This document shows positions 1 to 10,030 of a DNA stretch of 64,000 bases, piece by piece. Under the pieces are notes generated by a model. The model was not told the DNA's origin. It did not search any database and saw only the letters and a list, made by a program, of their open reading frames with translations. The position numbers and the translations under genes are program-made. Each line of letters opens with the position of its first letter. Positions within the stretch are counted from its first letter, which is position 1. This DNA is from CAINVV01 sp037137375 (GTDB lineage Bacteria; Bacteroidota; Bacteroidia; Bacteroidales; Prolixibacteraceae), in assembly GCA_037137375.1 (NCBI GenBank), contig JBAXKJ010000011.1, positions 62,001 through 126,000 on the forward strand. Direction: 5' to 3'.

Positions 1-24
1 AAAGTCTCTTGGAATTTGTCGGTT

Positions 25-32
25 TAATTTTG
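25..32 (+). promoter_or_regulatory. Candidate -7 promoter element for the GH88 gene
   Basis: TAATTTTG matches the Bacteroidota -7 consensus TAnnTTTG and sits 45 bases before the ATG at 77. No TTTG at a suitable -33 distance is visible, because the window begins only 24 bases upstream. Nothing else can be read in bases 1-76. This rests on a pattern match only. Confidence 0.3.
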
Positions 33-76
33 ATGGTGAAATAACATTCATTACCCCATTAATATTAAACTGCCGA

Positions 77-1279
77 ATGAAAATCATAAGGTCATCATTT
101 GTTTTTGGGATCTTTCTTTTAGCAGCCGCATTTAAACCGGTTACTAAAAACGAAGAGACCGACTGGGTTAAAAAAGGAATTGACCGGGCACATTCTCAAT
201 TGATGGCGATGGCTAAGTCCATCGAAGGGTTGAAATCTGACACAGCCGTTTTCCCTCGTTCCTTCTCGAAAGAGGGAAAAATGCTATGGGTCGGAAAGCA
301 CGATTGGACAAGTGGTTTTTACCCTGGCAGTTTATGGTACGCCTATGAGTTGACAGGAGATTCCACCCTTGGGAAATATGCCCGAAAATTGACCAACCAA
401 CTAAAGAGTATTCAGAATTATCGTGGCACGCACGATGTAGGTTTCATGATGTATTGCAGTTATGGCAATGCTTTTCGGTTAAAGCCACAGGTATCCGATG
501 AACCAGTATTGGTCAATGCAGCCAAGAGTCTTGCCTCACGGTATTCCCCGGTGACTAAAACTATACGTTCCTGGGATTTTGGGAAATGGAGTTATCCTGT
601 TATCATCGACAATATGATGAACCTTGAGTTGCTCTTTTGGGCTAGCCGGACGACTAAGAACGACAGCTACAAAAACATGGCCATACAGCATGCGGATGCG
701 ACCATCAAAAACCACTACAGGAAAGATTTCAGTTGCTATCATGTTGTCAGCTATGACCCAACAACCGGAAAAATAGAATCAAAAGAAACCCATCAGGGAT
801 TTTCAGATTCATCCGCATGGGCACGCGGACAAGCCTGGGGCCTCTATGGTTTCACTTTCTGCTACCGGGAAACCCACGAGCATAGGTATTTGGATCAGGC
901 CAGGGCTATTGCCTCTTTTATTATGAATAATTCCGCAACACCAGCCGATTTAATACCCTACTGGGATTACAATGCCCCCGACATCCCAAACGCACCCCGG
1001 GATGCTTCTGCGGCAGCTATAACAGCGGCTGCCCTATTAGAATTAAGTAAGTTGGTTCCGGACGGAAAACCTTATTTTATGTATTCCGAGAAGATATTAA
1101 AGACTTTGTCAAGCGATGCATATCTTGCCCGGCAAGGAACAAATAATGGTTTTATTCTGATGAATTCTGTAGGATCATTTCCAGAAAAATCCGAAGTCAG
1201 CTCAGCCATTAATTATGCAGACTATTATTACCTGGAAGGAATAAAGAAGTACCTCGAGATCACCAAACTAAAAAAGTGA
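77..1279 (+). CDS. GH88 unsaturated glucuronyl hydrolase
   Basis: The 400-residue protein has a Sec-type signal peptide (residues 1 to about 19) followed by an alpha/alpha-barrel of the GH88 family. These enzymes hydrate and remove the 4,5-unsaturated uronic acid left at oligosaccharide ends by polysaccharide lyases, usually in the periplasm. Two acidic residues in family-typical motifs are visible: Asp120 in THDVGF and Asp178 in VIIDNMMNL. These correspond to the catalytic pair known from Bacillus sp. GL1 UGL (Asp88, Asp149). A typical segment follows, SDSSAWARGQAWGLYGF. The length is normal for the family. The gene leads a plus-strand cluster and lies 49 bases before a SusC gene, so it is probably co-transcribed with it. 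Its presence implies that a uronic-acid-containing polymer is cut by a lyase, but no lyase is encoded in this window. GH105 is a less likely alternative. Confidence 0.9.
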   Translation: MKIIRSSFVFGIFLLAAAFKPVTKNEETDWVKKGIDRAHSQLMAMAKSIEGLKSDTAVFPRSFSKEGKMLWVGKHDWTSGFYPGSLWYAYELTGDSTLGKYARKLTNQLKSIQNYRGTHDVGFMMYCSYGNAFRLKPQVSDEPVLVNAAKSLASRYSPVTKTIRSWDFGKWSYPVIIDNMMNLELLFWASRTTKNDSYKNMAIQHADATIKNHYRKDFSCYHVVSYDPTTGKIESKETHQGFSDSSAWARGQAWGLYGFTFCYRETHEHRYLDQARAIASFIMNNSATPADLIPYWDYNAPDIPNAPRDASAAAITAAALLELSKLVPDGKPYFMYSEKILKTLSSDAYLARQGTNNGFILMNSVGSFPEKSEVSSAINYADYYYLEGIKKYLEITKLKK

Positions 1280-1328
1280 CTAAATATTTTCTGATATCGC
1301 AAACAGCTATGATTATTAATTTAAATCT

Positions 1329-4300
1329 ATGAACAATCAAATGAGAAAAATTAAATTCATTCTTTTAATGGTTGCTATCCAGCTATTTAATATAGCTCAA
1401 GCGCAACAAAAAAATGAAATTACCGGAAAAGTCATCGATGAAACAGGACAAGGTATGCCCGGTGTCAATGTTCTGGTTAAAGGGGTAAAGACCGGAACGG
1501 TTACTAATTTTGAGGGTAACTACGTTCTAAGGGTTGATAATCCATCAACAGCAATTCTTGTTTTCTCTTTTATCGGGATGAAGACCAAAGAAGAAAAAGT
1601 TGGGAATAGGAAAATTATCAATACAATCCTGGAAACATCCCTGAATCAGCTGGATGAAGTGGTAGCAGTAGGCTACAGTAACATGAAACGAAGAGACATT
1701 ACGGGCTCGGTTGTTTCGGTCGATGCAGCTGAAATGGCCAAGACCCCGACATCGGATGTGGCTCAGGCATTGGCAGGAAGGGTTTCCGGCGTAATGGTAA
1801 GCCAGGCGGAAGGTAGTCCGGATGCTTCCATTACTATCCGCGTACGTGGAGGAATCTCCATCACGGGGAATAATGAACCATTGTATATTATTGATGGGTT
1901 TCCAACCGAAAACGGCTTGTCGAGTTTAGATCCTGGAAGTATAGAATCCATCGATATCCTGAAAGATGCATCCTCTACCTCCATCTATGGCGCCCGTGGT
2001 GCAAATGGAGTTGTTGTGGTAACGACAAAATCAGGGACCCCAACAAAAACTACCGTTAACTACGATGCATTTTTCGGAGCAAAGCAATTGGCGAAAAAGT
2101 TGTCTATTTTGAGTCCGTATGAGTTTGTTATGTTGGATTATGAAAGAAGTAACCTGACCCTTCCAGCAGAAATAGCCAGTTTTGTCACACGTTACGGGCC
2201 ATATTCTGATATCATTAAAAATTATGCCAATCGTGCAGGTATTAACTGGCAGGATGAAGCATTTGGAAATACCGCCTACACGCAAAATCACAGGTTCAGT
2301 ATTGATGGAGGGGCAGGTAAAATGAAATACAATCTTTCCTATTCTCACAACAATGATGAAGGACAAATGGTCGTCAGTGGTATCAAAAAGAATAATATCA
2401 GGTTGAAAATCGACCACCAGATCAGTGATAAATTCAGTGTTTCTGCCACAGCAAGCTATACTCAAAGTGGTGTGCATGGGCAGGGTTCATCCGATGGCAA
2501 CGTCTATTTTAACCCGTTAAGCCAGATTTTACAATACCGGCCTACCATTGGCATCAATGGCAAAGATCAGGATTTACTGACCATGAACATCGATCCTCTT
2601 CTTCAGGACGTAGCCGGAAATGTGATGCAAAATCCTGTTACTTCAGCAAAATCTGAAGACAAACTAACCGAGACCCGAATTATTCAATTGAATGGCGGAT
2701 TTTCCTATAAAATCATGAAAGGATTGACTTTCAAGAATACCATCGGTATGATGTATCAGACGCAGCGCAATTCAGATTTTTTTGGAGCTCAATCCATGAC
2801 TGCTATACGTGCCAGTATTCAGGGTTTTATCAAGAATGCAGATAACCAAACGACACAAACGGCGAACACCTTTACCTATGACGGTAGCATTAGAAAAAAT
2901 AAATACAGTCTGATGATTGGTCAGGAATACGTAACCACCTGGACGCGTTACGTTCAAGCCAGTACTCAAAATTTTCCGAATGATGATATTGGCTTAAACG
3001 ACATGTCGCTGGGAGCGACTCCGGGTATTCCAAAATCGTATTATAACAACGACAACAAGTTACTCTCCTTTTTTACCCGGGGATATTTTAATCATGCCGA
3101 CAAATATATGGTCACAGTTACCATGCGCGCCGACGGTTCCTCAAAATTTGGTAAAAAATGGGGCTATTTCCCCTCCGCTTCAGTTGCCTGGCGTGCCAGT
3201 GAAGAGCAGTTTATAAAAAAGCTGAACATCTTTTCAGACTTGAAAATTCGTCTCGGTTACGGTGATGCAGGAAACAACAGGATCAGCAGTTATGGGTCGC
3301 TTGCTTTGATGGGATCTGTTACTGCACCATTTGGGACGACCACGACCAGTGGATATGCTCCGATTCAAATCCCTAACAAAGGATTGCAATGGGAAGCAAA
3401 TGAGACCATGAATTTAGGTCTTGATCTCGGCTTTTTTGGCCAGCGACTGATTATAGCACCCGAAATATATGTCAACCAAAGTTCTCAATTGCTTTTACAA
3501 TCAACTTTGCCACCCTCTGCCGGATATACGAGCATGATTCAGAATATTGGTAAAACTGAAAACAGAGGATTTGACCTTACCATTACCAGCATAAATTTGA
3601 AATCTAAAAATTTCCAATGGTCCACGAATCTGAATATCTCGCAAAATAAAAATAAGGTGGTGGCTTTGTCAGGAGAACAATCTTTTCTGGTGCAATCTGG
3701 ATTTGGGTGGGATCAAAATGATCACATCGTCAAGGTTGGTGAGCCAATCGGTCAGATTTTCGGATATAAAGTAATCGGATTGTATCAGGTGAGTGATTTT
3801 GCCTACAATTCCGCAACTCAAGCTTATACTTTGAATGCCGGTGTTCCTTTTGATTCCAGGAAAGCGCCACAACCCGGATATTGGAAATACCAGGATAATG
3901 CCGGAGCATTAGATGCGAGCGGGAATCCAATCCCCGATGGAAAAATTACCGATGCCGATCGTACCGTGATTGGAAATGCCACTCCAAAATTTTACGGAGG
4001 TATGAATAACACTTTTACGTATAAGAATTTTGACCTGAGTGTATTTGTCAATTTTAGTGTCGGAAATGATGTATTGAATGCGACCAAGATGTACAACTCG
4101 ATGACGGGATTGACAAATAGAAATACACTTGATTTGGTTAATTCATCAATTCGTTGGGTGACTGTCGGTGCGGATGGTAATAGAATAACCGATCCGACTG
4201 TTTTAAATACCATGAACTCCGGTAAAACAGTAGCCCAGTGGGCCAACATGGCAAATAGTGATACCTACATCACCTCATGGGGCGTTGAGGATGGATCTTT

Positions 4301-4538
4301 TCTGAGGATCAACAACGTAACACTTGGCTATTCGATTCCGAAAAGCATACTTAAAAAAGTAAAACTGACTAAATGCAGATTATATACTACGGCAAATAAT
4401 CTATATACGTTCACGAAATATACCGGTTTTGACCCGGAAGTCAGTACGCGAAATTCCACTGGATTAACTCCCGGCGTTGACTGGGGTGCCTATCCGCGAA
4501 GCCGGACTTTGACTGTGGGTATTAATTTAAGTTTTTAA
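1329..4538 (+). CDS. SusC/RagA-family TonB-dependent outer-membrane transporter
   Basis: The 1069-residue protein starts with a signal peptide ending near AQAQ. A carboxypeptidase-regulatory-like beta-sandwich follows (about residues 30-110: ITGKVIDETGQGMPGVNV). Then come a TonB plug (about 115-230, with VRGGISITGNNEPLYIIDG and SIYGARGANGVVVVTTK) and a long beta-barrel ending in an aromatic residue (NLSF). Such proteins import oligosaccharides across the outer membrane with a SusD lid. The SusD partner begins 27 bases downstream. Length and architecture are standard. The substrate cannot be read from the sequence; the GH88 and GH127 neighbours suggest an oligosaccharide carrying uronic acid. 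A second possible start is Met5 (1341); ATG 1329 is kept. Confidence 0.95.
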   Translation: MNNQMRKIKFILLMVAIQLFNIAQAQQKNEITGKVIDETGQGMPGVNVLVKGVKTGTVTNFEGNYVLRVDNPSTAILVFSFIGMKTKEEKVGNRKIINTILETSLNQLDEVVAVGYSNMKRRDITGSVVSVDAAEMAKTPTSDVAQALAGRVSGVMVSQAEGSPDASITIRVRGGISITGNNEPLYIIDGFPTENGLSSLDPGSIESIDILKDASSTSIYGARGANGVVVVTTKSGTPTKTTVNYDAFFGAKQLAKKLSILSPYEFVMLDYERSNLTLPAEIASFVTRYGPYSDIIKNYANRAGINWQDEAFGNTAYTQNHRFSIDGGAGKMKYNLSYSHNNDEGQMVVSGIKKNNIRLKIDHQISDKFSVSATASYTQSGVHGQGSSDGNVYFNPLSQILQYRPTIGINGKDQDLLTMNIDPLLQDVAGNVMQNPVTSAKSEDKLTETRIIQLNGGFSYKIMKGLTFKNTIGMMYQTQRNSDFFGAQSMTAIRASIQGFIKNADNQTTQTANTFTYDGSIRKNKYSLMIGQEYVTTWTRYVQASTQNFPNDDIGLNDMSLGATPGIPKSYYNNDNKLLSFFTRGYFNHADKYMVTVTMRADGSSKFGKKWGYFPSASVAWRASEEQFIKKLNIFSDLKIRLGYGDAGNNRISSYGSLALMGSVTAPFGTTTTSGYAPIQIPNKGLQWEANETMNLGLDLGFFGQRLIIAPEIYVNQSSQLLLQSTLPPSAGYTSMIQNIGKTENRGFDLTITSINLKSKNFQWSTNLNISQNKNKVVALSGEQSFLVQSGFGWDQNDHIVKVGEPIGQIFGYKVIGLYQVSDFAYNSATQAYTLNAGVPFDSRKAPQPGYWKYQDNAGALDASGNPIPDGKITDADRTVIGNATPKFYGGMNNTFTYKNFDLSVFVNFSVGNDVLNATKMYNSMTGLTNRNTLDLVNSSIRWVTVGADGNRITDPTVLNTMNSGKTVAQWANMANSDTYITSWGVEDGSFLRINNVTLGYSIPKSILKKVKLTKCRLYTTANNLYTFTKYTGFDPEVSTRNSTGLTPGVDWGAYPRSRTLTVGINLSF

Positions 4539-4565
4539 TTGTAAAACGGATAAAATTAATTCTTT

Positions 4566-6206
4566 ATGAAAACAAGATATATATTTGCCAGCCTTCTGGG
4601 CTTCTTTAGTGCCCTGGTTGTATCATGTAAAGACCAGCTCACGGAAGAACCCGCCTCCTATTATGCCACCGCAAATTTCTTTACCAAACCTGCTAATGCC
4701 AATATGGCCATTGTTGGGATTTATGATACCTTTTCAAAGCTTAATCATTATGGTCAGTCAGAACTGGCCATGCCAACTTCGGATGATAATTATGTAATTA
4801 CTGGTACTGGTAGTGACAATACCCGACGGGATATTTGCCATTATATGGTTACTCCGGCAAATACCTGGTTAGCTGGAATATGGGTTTTGAAATATCAAGG
4901 TATTGATCGGGCAAATTTCGCAATTGAAAATATCAGCAAAATACCGTTCAAGACAAGTTCAGACTCTATTTTATTGACAAAGTATGATGGGGAAGCCCGA
5001 TTCTTGAGGGCCGTGTTAAGTTATGACCTGGTGAAATATTGGGGAGATGTCCCATATAAGACAACCTCATCGGCCTTAATCAGCGATGCCTATAATGCCA
5101 GGGTTGACAGGGAAAAGATTTACGACCAAATAGTTGCCGATTTGAACATCGCCAAGGCAGAACTACCCTGGGCAAGCGCCGGAAGCACTCCTGAACGTGC
5201 TACCTCCGGAGCAGCCAGGGCCATGCTGATGCGAGTCTTACTATCCAGGGCCGGATATAGTTTAAAAATGGATGGTCAACTAACCCGGCCTGATGATACG
5301 AAAAGAAAAGAATACTTCAATGCCATTATTGCTGAATTTGCAGCTTTTCAGCAGAATGGGTATCATAATCTATTCCCGAATTATTACCAGTTCTTTAAAA
5401 ATAACAGTGCCGGAGTCTTAAATTCTTTGGAAAGTATCTTTGAAATTGCTTTTTACACTCCCGACGGAAATGCTGAAGATGGTGGGGTTTGGGGCTCTTT
5501 TATTGGTCCATTGACAGATATCGCCAGCAAATATTCAAGGGCCAATGCATTCTTTCGTGCTATTCCGGAATGGGATGCGTGGTACGATGTCAATGATATC
5601 CGTAGGGTAACCAATATCTGCAAATATTCCATCAATGCAAATAATGACTCGATTCCTCAAGCAAGTAAAACGAATTGGTATCCCGGAAAATGGAGGAGGC
5701 AATGGATTACAGCAGCACCCAAAGATCCTAATAATACGGATGTGAATTTCTGTTTACTCAGGTATGCCGATGTCCTTTTGATGTATGCCGAAGCGTTGAA
5801 TGAAACCGGAAACACAGCTTTGGCCGTGACCCAGCTGAACCTCGTACGGGCACGTAACAAAATAACACTGCTTAGTCCTGACTTTTCAAATTACGCTGCC
5901 ATCTATAAAGCGCCAAAGGTAAAGGATTTACCCTATATCAGCGACGCCGACCTCCAGGGCAAATTTCGTACAGCGTTGTACTGGGAAAGGGGTTTTGAGT
6001 TGTGTTATGAAGGAACCCGTAAATATGACTTACTCCGCTGGGGAATTTTGAACGCAGCTATCATGAATACTACAACCGCATTGGGAACAGGTTACGCAGC
6101 CAAGGTCAATTTTGTAACCGGAAAGCATGAGTTGTTTCCTATCCCTCAGGCGGAAATGGATGCCAATTCGAAATTGGAACACAAGAATAACCCGGGTTAT
6201 AATTGA
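4566..6206 (+). CDS. SusD/RagB-family nutrient-binding outer-membrane lipoprotein
   Basis: The 546-residue protein begins with a lipoprotein signal (SALVVSCKD, lipid-modified Cys at about residue 21). The alpha-helical SusD fold follows, with the usual SusD-type repeats and the C-terminal pattern ELFPIPQAEMDANSKLEHKNNPGYN shortened here to its key parts: a PIP motif, then an NPGY ending. It should sit on the cell surface as the lid over the SusC barrel encoded 27 bases upstream and bind the oligosaccharide before import. LRYADVLLMYAEALNETG is the characteristic TPR-like helix of the family. After it comes a 210-base gap before the phosphoesterase gene, so the operon may pause or restart here. 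The assignment to the family is secure; the ligand is unknown. Confidence 0.93.
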   Translation: MKTRYIFASLLGFFSALVVSCKDQLTEEPASYYATANFFTKPANANMAIVGIYDTFSKLNHYGQSELAMPTSDDNYVITGTGSDNTRRDICHYMVTPANTWLAGIWVLKYQGIDRANFAIENISKIPFKTSSDSILLTKYDGEARFLRAVLSYDLVKYWGDVPYKTTSSALISDAYNARVDREKIYDQIVADLNIAKAELPWASAGSTPERATSGAARAMLMRVLLSRAGYSLKMDGQLTRPDDTKRKEYFNAIIAEFAAFQQNGYHNLFPNYYQFFKNNSAGVLNSLESIFEIAFYTPDGNAEDGGVWGSFIGPLTDIASKYSRANAFFRAIPEWDAWYDVNDIRRVTNICKYSINANNDSIPQASKTNWYPGKWRRQWITAAPKDPNNTDVNFCLLRYADVLLMYAEALNETGNTALAVTQLNLVRARNKITLLSPDFSNYAAIYKAPKVKDLPYISDADLQGKFRTALYWERGFELCYEGTRKYDLLRWGILNAAIMNTTTALGTGYAAKVNFVTGKHELFPIPQAEMDANSKLEHKNNPGYN

Positions 6207-6320
6207 TTTGTAATTTTATTCAATAAACTACATCAGGTCCCGATAATTATTTCTGTTCAAGGAATGATTAACGGGATTTTTTGTGCTCAATTTTTACACT
6301 ATTTTTACTATAAGAGCAAA

Positions 6321-6348
6321 TTTGCCGGCAGGTTAAAAAGTATTTTTG
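6321..6348 (+). promoter_or_regulatory. Candidate promoter before the metallophosphoesterase gene
   Basis: TATTTTTG at 6341-6348 fits the TAnnTTTG -7 consensus. TTTG at 6321-6324 lies 16 bases upstream, somewhat closer than the usual -33 spacing. It falls in the 210-base gap between the SusD stop (6206) and the ATG at 6417. Apart from this the gap shows nothing recognisable. Confidence 0.3.
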
Positions 6349-6416
6349 TAATGCTGAGGTGGCTCAATTAATAGTGAAGAGAGGCCATCAGGAATATTCT
6401 AAACAAGAAAATTCAC

Positions 6417-7892
6417 ATGAAGAAAATGCGTCTAAATTCAGGTATATTATTTGTTATCTGTTCTCTATTAATTATTACATCCGACTTATTGGCAGGGGAA
6501 ATCATTGTACCCTGGCGGGCAAAGAAGGAGATCGTTAAACAAGGTAACAGCTTTGAGATATGGTTTAAGAAAGAGCCTTCGGAATCCATTAATTCAGTTT
6601 CCCTCGCCGGACCCTTCAATTCCGTTCCACTGCGGATTAAACAAAACAAGACCGGCTTATGGTATTTTGACGAATATACAAAGGCAACCTATAATTGCAG
6701 TCTTTCTGTTGCAGTGCCTTCAGGGACTCCGATGGAATTATACGATCTTCTTGTCAAGACCTCTTCGGGAACCTATACCTCAAGAAGTGCCGTCAAGGTA
6801 ATTAATAAATACCTGAATCATTATTACATCTGCCATTTTACCGATCCACATGTTGCGGTCTCGTGGGCGAATAATGGCAATGCAACGGCCCCGGTCATGC
6901 AGGCGCTCGGAGAGATCATATCTGTTATTGATCCGGAGCTTGCGATATGTACCGGTGATAATATCATTGGTTTCAGCAGGACGAAAGAAATTCCCGCCAG
7001 CTTTAGTCAGCGATGGGATGCCTTTTGGGATGGACCGGCGCCGAATGGATTTGGAGGAGTACACAACATCAGGGTACCGGTTTTTGCCACTACCGGGAAT
7101 AACGATTATGATAAATTTAAGGCCATCCAGGATACGGATAAGATGTATAAGCTATCCGATTGGAATATTTTCTGTGGCATGCGGGTCTTTGGGTTTTCTT
7201 ACGACCAGACAAGATTTTTGGCCTTCGATGATTTTCTGGGCGAGTTGAAAGACCATGCTCCCTTTACTGGCACCTGCAAGGACTTTCCGGAATTGCAGGT
7301 TACAGCGCTGGATAAATACCTATCAGTTGCCGGACCCGGGAAATTGCGAATCGTTTTGCAGCATTCGCCCGTCCGGGTCAATGAAGCATTTTGTAACGAT
7401 CATCAGGTACCATTGGTCTTGAGTGGTCATATTCATAAAGACCAGGTGACAACCATCGGAACAACACCCACGAAAGTCTGCGCAACTGAAAACGTTTGCT
7501 TTGCAGAATACTGGTCGCCGGGGTATCCGCCACCTGCTTCAGCCTTTACCAAAATCCGGATCGTTGAGGTAAATAACAATGCCATTGTTTCTAATCAGAC
7601 GGTGAACGTCATGGACTACATTCATGTCATGAATGGCCTGAAGGATGGGAAATTGCTGACAGTCTCCTATGATAAGCCAAATAATGGCAAGGATTCTTCT
7701 GTGACGGCAACAATTGTCAACAAAACCGACTACAGTTTCTCCGGATGCAAAATCAGATTCATTATGCCCAAGGGAAAGTATTCTGTTGACAAGGGGACGA
7801 TTCAGCAATCATTCAGCAATGATCTGGTCACAGTTTATGACGTTAAAATCCCGGTAGGTTCGTCCTCCAGCATTTCTGTAACGATGAAATAA
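6417..7892 (+). CDS. Exported calcineurin-like metallophosphoesterase
   Basis: The 491-residue protein has a signal peptide (residues 1 to about 27), an N-terminal beta-sandwich region (about 28-130) and a calcineurin-type metallophosphoesterase domain (about 135-370). Metal-site motifs appear in order: HFTDPHV (Asp143, His145), CTGDNI, TTGNNDYD, LQHSPV and LSGHIHKD. In most family members the third motif is GNHD or GNHE; here His is replaced by Asn (GNND), which could alter activity. A beta-rich C-terminal tail follows. Such enzymes hydrolyse phosphomonoesters or diesters, often from sugars, lipids or nucleotides. Its position between SusD and GH127 suggests it removes a phosphate-type or similar substituent from the imported glycan, but this is inference. 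Met4 (6426) is an alternative start. Confidence 0.8.
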   Translation: MKKMRLNSGILFVICSLLIITSDLLAGEIIVPWRAKKEIVKQGNSFEIWFKKEPSESINSVSLAGPFNSVPLRIKQNKTGLWYFDEYTKATYNCSLSVAVPSGTPMELYDLLVKTSSGTYTSRSAVKVINKYLNHYYICHFTDPHVAVSWANNGNATAPVMQALGEIISVIDPELAICTGDNIIGFSRTKEIPASFSQRWDAFWDGPAPNGFGGVHNIRVPVFATTGNNDYDKFKAIQDTDKMYKLSDWNIFCGMRVFGFSYDQTRFLAFDDFLGELKDHAPFTGTCKDFPELQVTALDKYLSVAGPGKLRIVLQHSPVRVNEAFCNDHQVPLVLSGHIHKDQVTTIGTTPTKVCATENVCFAEYWSPGYPPPASAFTKIRIVEVNNNAIVSNQTVNVMDYIHVMNGLKDGKLLTVSYDKPNNGKDSSVTATIVNKTDYSFSGCKIRFIMPKGKYSVDKGTIQQSFSNDLVTVYDVKIPVGSSSSISVTMK

Positions 7893-7923
7893 TAGTGACT
7901 TTAATATACCATATCCTCTCAAT

Positions 7924-10029
7924 ATGAAAACTAATTTCCTGATTCTTGCTGCATTACTACTATTTGCGGCAACCCTCCAGGCTGCTGATAAAGCGGCAGT
8001 AAAATCGTACGGACTGCCTGCCATTGGTCGTAATCCGGGAATAGGACTTTACCAGGGAAACCGTCCGCCACTCCAGGCCAGCGCCTATATTAAACTTCCA
8101 GTGACCGCCATCAAACCGGAAGGATGGTTGAAGGAAGTATTGGTTCGCCAGCGCGACGGACTCAACGGAAATTTGGGAAGCATAAGTTCCTGGCTTCAAA
8201 AGAAAGACAATGCATGGCTTTCCAAAACCGGAGAAGGACTGTTCGGATGGGAAGAAGTGCCCTACTGGCTGAAGGGTTATGGAAATACTGCTTATATTCT
8301 AAATGATACTAAGATGCTCGCTGAAACCAAAATCTGGATCGAGGCTGTATTAAGCAGTCAGCGCCCTGATGGTAATTTTGGACCAATCGTTTTCAAGGAA
8401 AAATTCCAGGATTTTTGGGGCAACATGATCATGTTATATTGTTTGCAGTCTTACTACGAATATTCGGGAGACTCGCGTGTCATTGATCTGATGACCAAAT
8501 ATTTCAAATACCAACTGAACGTACCGGATGAAAATTTTTTGAAGAGCTACTGGCAGGGGTTGCGCGGGGGCGATAACCTGCACAGTGTGCTATGGTTGTA
8601 TAATCTTACAGGCGAGAAATTTCTTCTGGAGCTGGCTGAAAAAGTGCATCGCTGTACCGCCAACTGGATCGGAAGGGAAGCAAAAAGCCATGGAAAGAAC
8701 CATCCCCAGACGGGTAATCCTGACTGGTACCAACTACTTCCGGATTGGCACAATGTCAATGTGGCCCAGAGTTTCAGGGAACCAGCGACCTATTTTCAAC
8801 TGTCGAAAAACCCTTCCGACAAGCAGGCATCCTATGAGGTTTTCAACATTATCCGCAAGTACTTTGGTCAGGTTCCTGGAGGAATGTTTGGTAGTGATGA
8901 AGTTGCACGACCAGGTTATTCGGATCCTCACCAGGGGGTCGAGACCTGTGGATTGGTTGAACAGATGAACTCTGATGAGCACATGTTGCGCATCACAGGA
9001 GATATGTCGTGGGCCGACCATGCCGAAAATGTCGCTTTCAATATGTACATGGCCGCCTTAACGCCCGATTTTAGGTCCCTTCATTACCTGACGGCTCCCA
9101 ATATGGTGGTTTGTGACAATAAAGATCATTCTCCCGGCCTCAAAAATAAGGGACCCTTTCTGATGTATAATCCGTTCAGTAGTCGTTGCTGTCAGCACAA
9201 CCACGGACAGGGTTGGCCATACTACATCGAGAATCTTTGGATGGCTACAACAGACAAGGGAGTCCTTGCTGCACTCTATGCTGCAAATAATGCGAAAATA
9301 AAAGTTGGTGACGGGACTGAAGTCAGTTTTAAAGAACAGACCAATTATCCTTTCGACGAAAAAATTGTGGTGAGTCTCACGATGAACAGGCCGGTTGAAT
9401 TTCCGCTTTATCTCCGTATACCGGGATGGTGCAGGAATGCTTCCGTGAAGGTTAATGGGAAAGCTTTCAAGACAAAGATGATAGCAGGTCAGGCGGCTAT
9501 CGTCAATCGAAAGTGGAACAGTGGCGATCTGGTGGAATTGAATTTGCCTATGGAAATTACGGTGATCCGATGGGCGCAGAATCACGATGCGGCCAGTGTT
9601 AATTATGGCCCCCTGACTTTTTCCCTGAAGATTAAGGAAGAGTACATAAAGAAAGAGAGTACCCAGACTGCCATCCGTGATTCACGATGGCAGGAAGGTG
9701 TAGACGTTACCAAGTGGCCATCCTGGGAGATACACCCTACTTCGGACTGGAATTACGGTTTAGTTCTCAATTCCGGGAATCCGTCAAAATCCTTTAAGGT
9801 GATTAAAAGTGGATGGCCAGTCAGCAATTTCCCTTTCGTTGCCGACGAAGTACCAATCGTCATCAAAGCTAAAGCCCGACAGATTCCGGAATGGAAGCTC
9901 GATGAGCACTTCCTTTGTGGCGTGCTGATGGATAGTCCGGTGGTTTCTTCTGCGCCGGACGTGGAGGTTGAGCTCATTCCGATGGGAGCGGCCAGATTAA
10001 GGATTAGTGCTTTCCCGGTAGTTAAATAA
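7924..10029 (+). CDS. GH127-type glycosidase (DUF1680 family), Sec-exported
   Basis: The 701-residue protein has a Sec signal peptide ending near LQAAD and a DUF1680/GH127-like (alpha/alpha)6 barrel plus beta-sandwich domains. The zinc/thiol catalytic set known from Bifidobacterium longum HypBA1 (Glu338, Cys340, Cys417, Cys418) is present at Glu340, Cys342 (GVETCGLVEQ), Cys422 and Cys423 (SRCCQHN), so the enzyme is likely active. Known activities in the family are beta-L-arabinofuranosidase and, for some marine members, 3,6-anhydro-D-galactosidase on carrageenan oligosaccharides. The gene follows the phosphoesterase by 31 bases and ends the plus-strand cluster. Its stop codon is one base from the stop of a convergent sulfatase. 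Related GH families such as GH146 also contain DUF1680, so the exact family number is less sure than the fold. Confidence 0.85.
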   Translation: MKTNFLILAALLLFAATLQAADKAAVKSYGLPAIGRNPGIGLYQGNRPPLQASAYIKLPVTAIKPEGWLKEVLVRQRDGLNGNLGSISSWLQKKDNAWLSKTGEGLFGWEEVPYWLKGYGNTAYILNDTKMLAETKIWIEAVLSSQRPDGNFGPIVFKEKFQDFWGNMIMLYCLQSYYEYSGDSRVIDLMTKYFKYQLNVPDENFLKSYWQGLRGGDNLHSVLWLYNLTGEKFLLELAEKVHRCTANWIGREAKSHGKNHPQTGNPDWYQLLPDWHNVNVAQSFREPATYFQLSKNPSDKQASYEVFNIIRKYFGQVPGGMFGSDEVARPGYSDPHQGVETCGLVEQMNSDEHMLRITGDMSWADHAENVAFNMYMAALTPDFRSLHYLTAPNMVVCDNKDHSPGLKNKGPFLMYNPFSSRCCQHNHGQGWPYYIENLWMATTDKGVLAALYAANNAKIKVGDGTEVSFKEQTNYPFDEKIVVSLTMNRPVEFPLYLRIPGWCRNASVKVNGKAFKTKMIAGQAAIVNRKWNSGDLVELNLPMEITVIRWAQNHDAASVNYGPLTFSLKIKEEYIKKESTQTAIRDSRWQEGVDVTKWPSWEIHPTSDWNYGLVLNSGNPSKSFKVIKSGWPVSNFPFVADEVPIVIKAKARQIPEWKLDEHFLCGVLMDSPVVSSAPDVEVELIPMGAARLRISAFPVVK

Positions 10030-10030
10030 T

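Noticed and set aside
2031..2477. Long antisense frames within SusC, SusD, sulfatase and GH genes
   Set aside because: They mirror strong genes on the other strand, show no domain, and have no start or spacing context.
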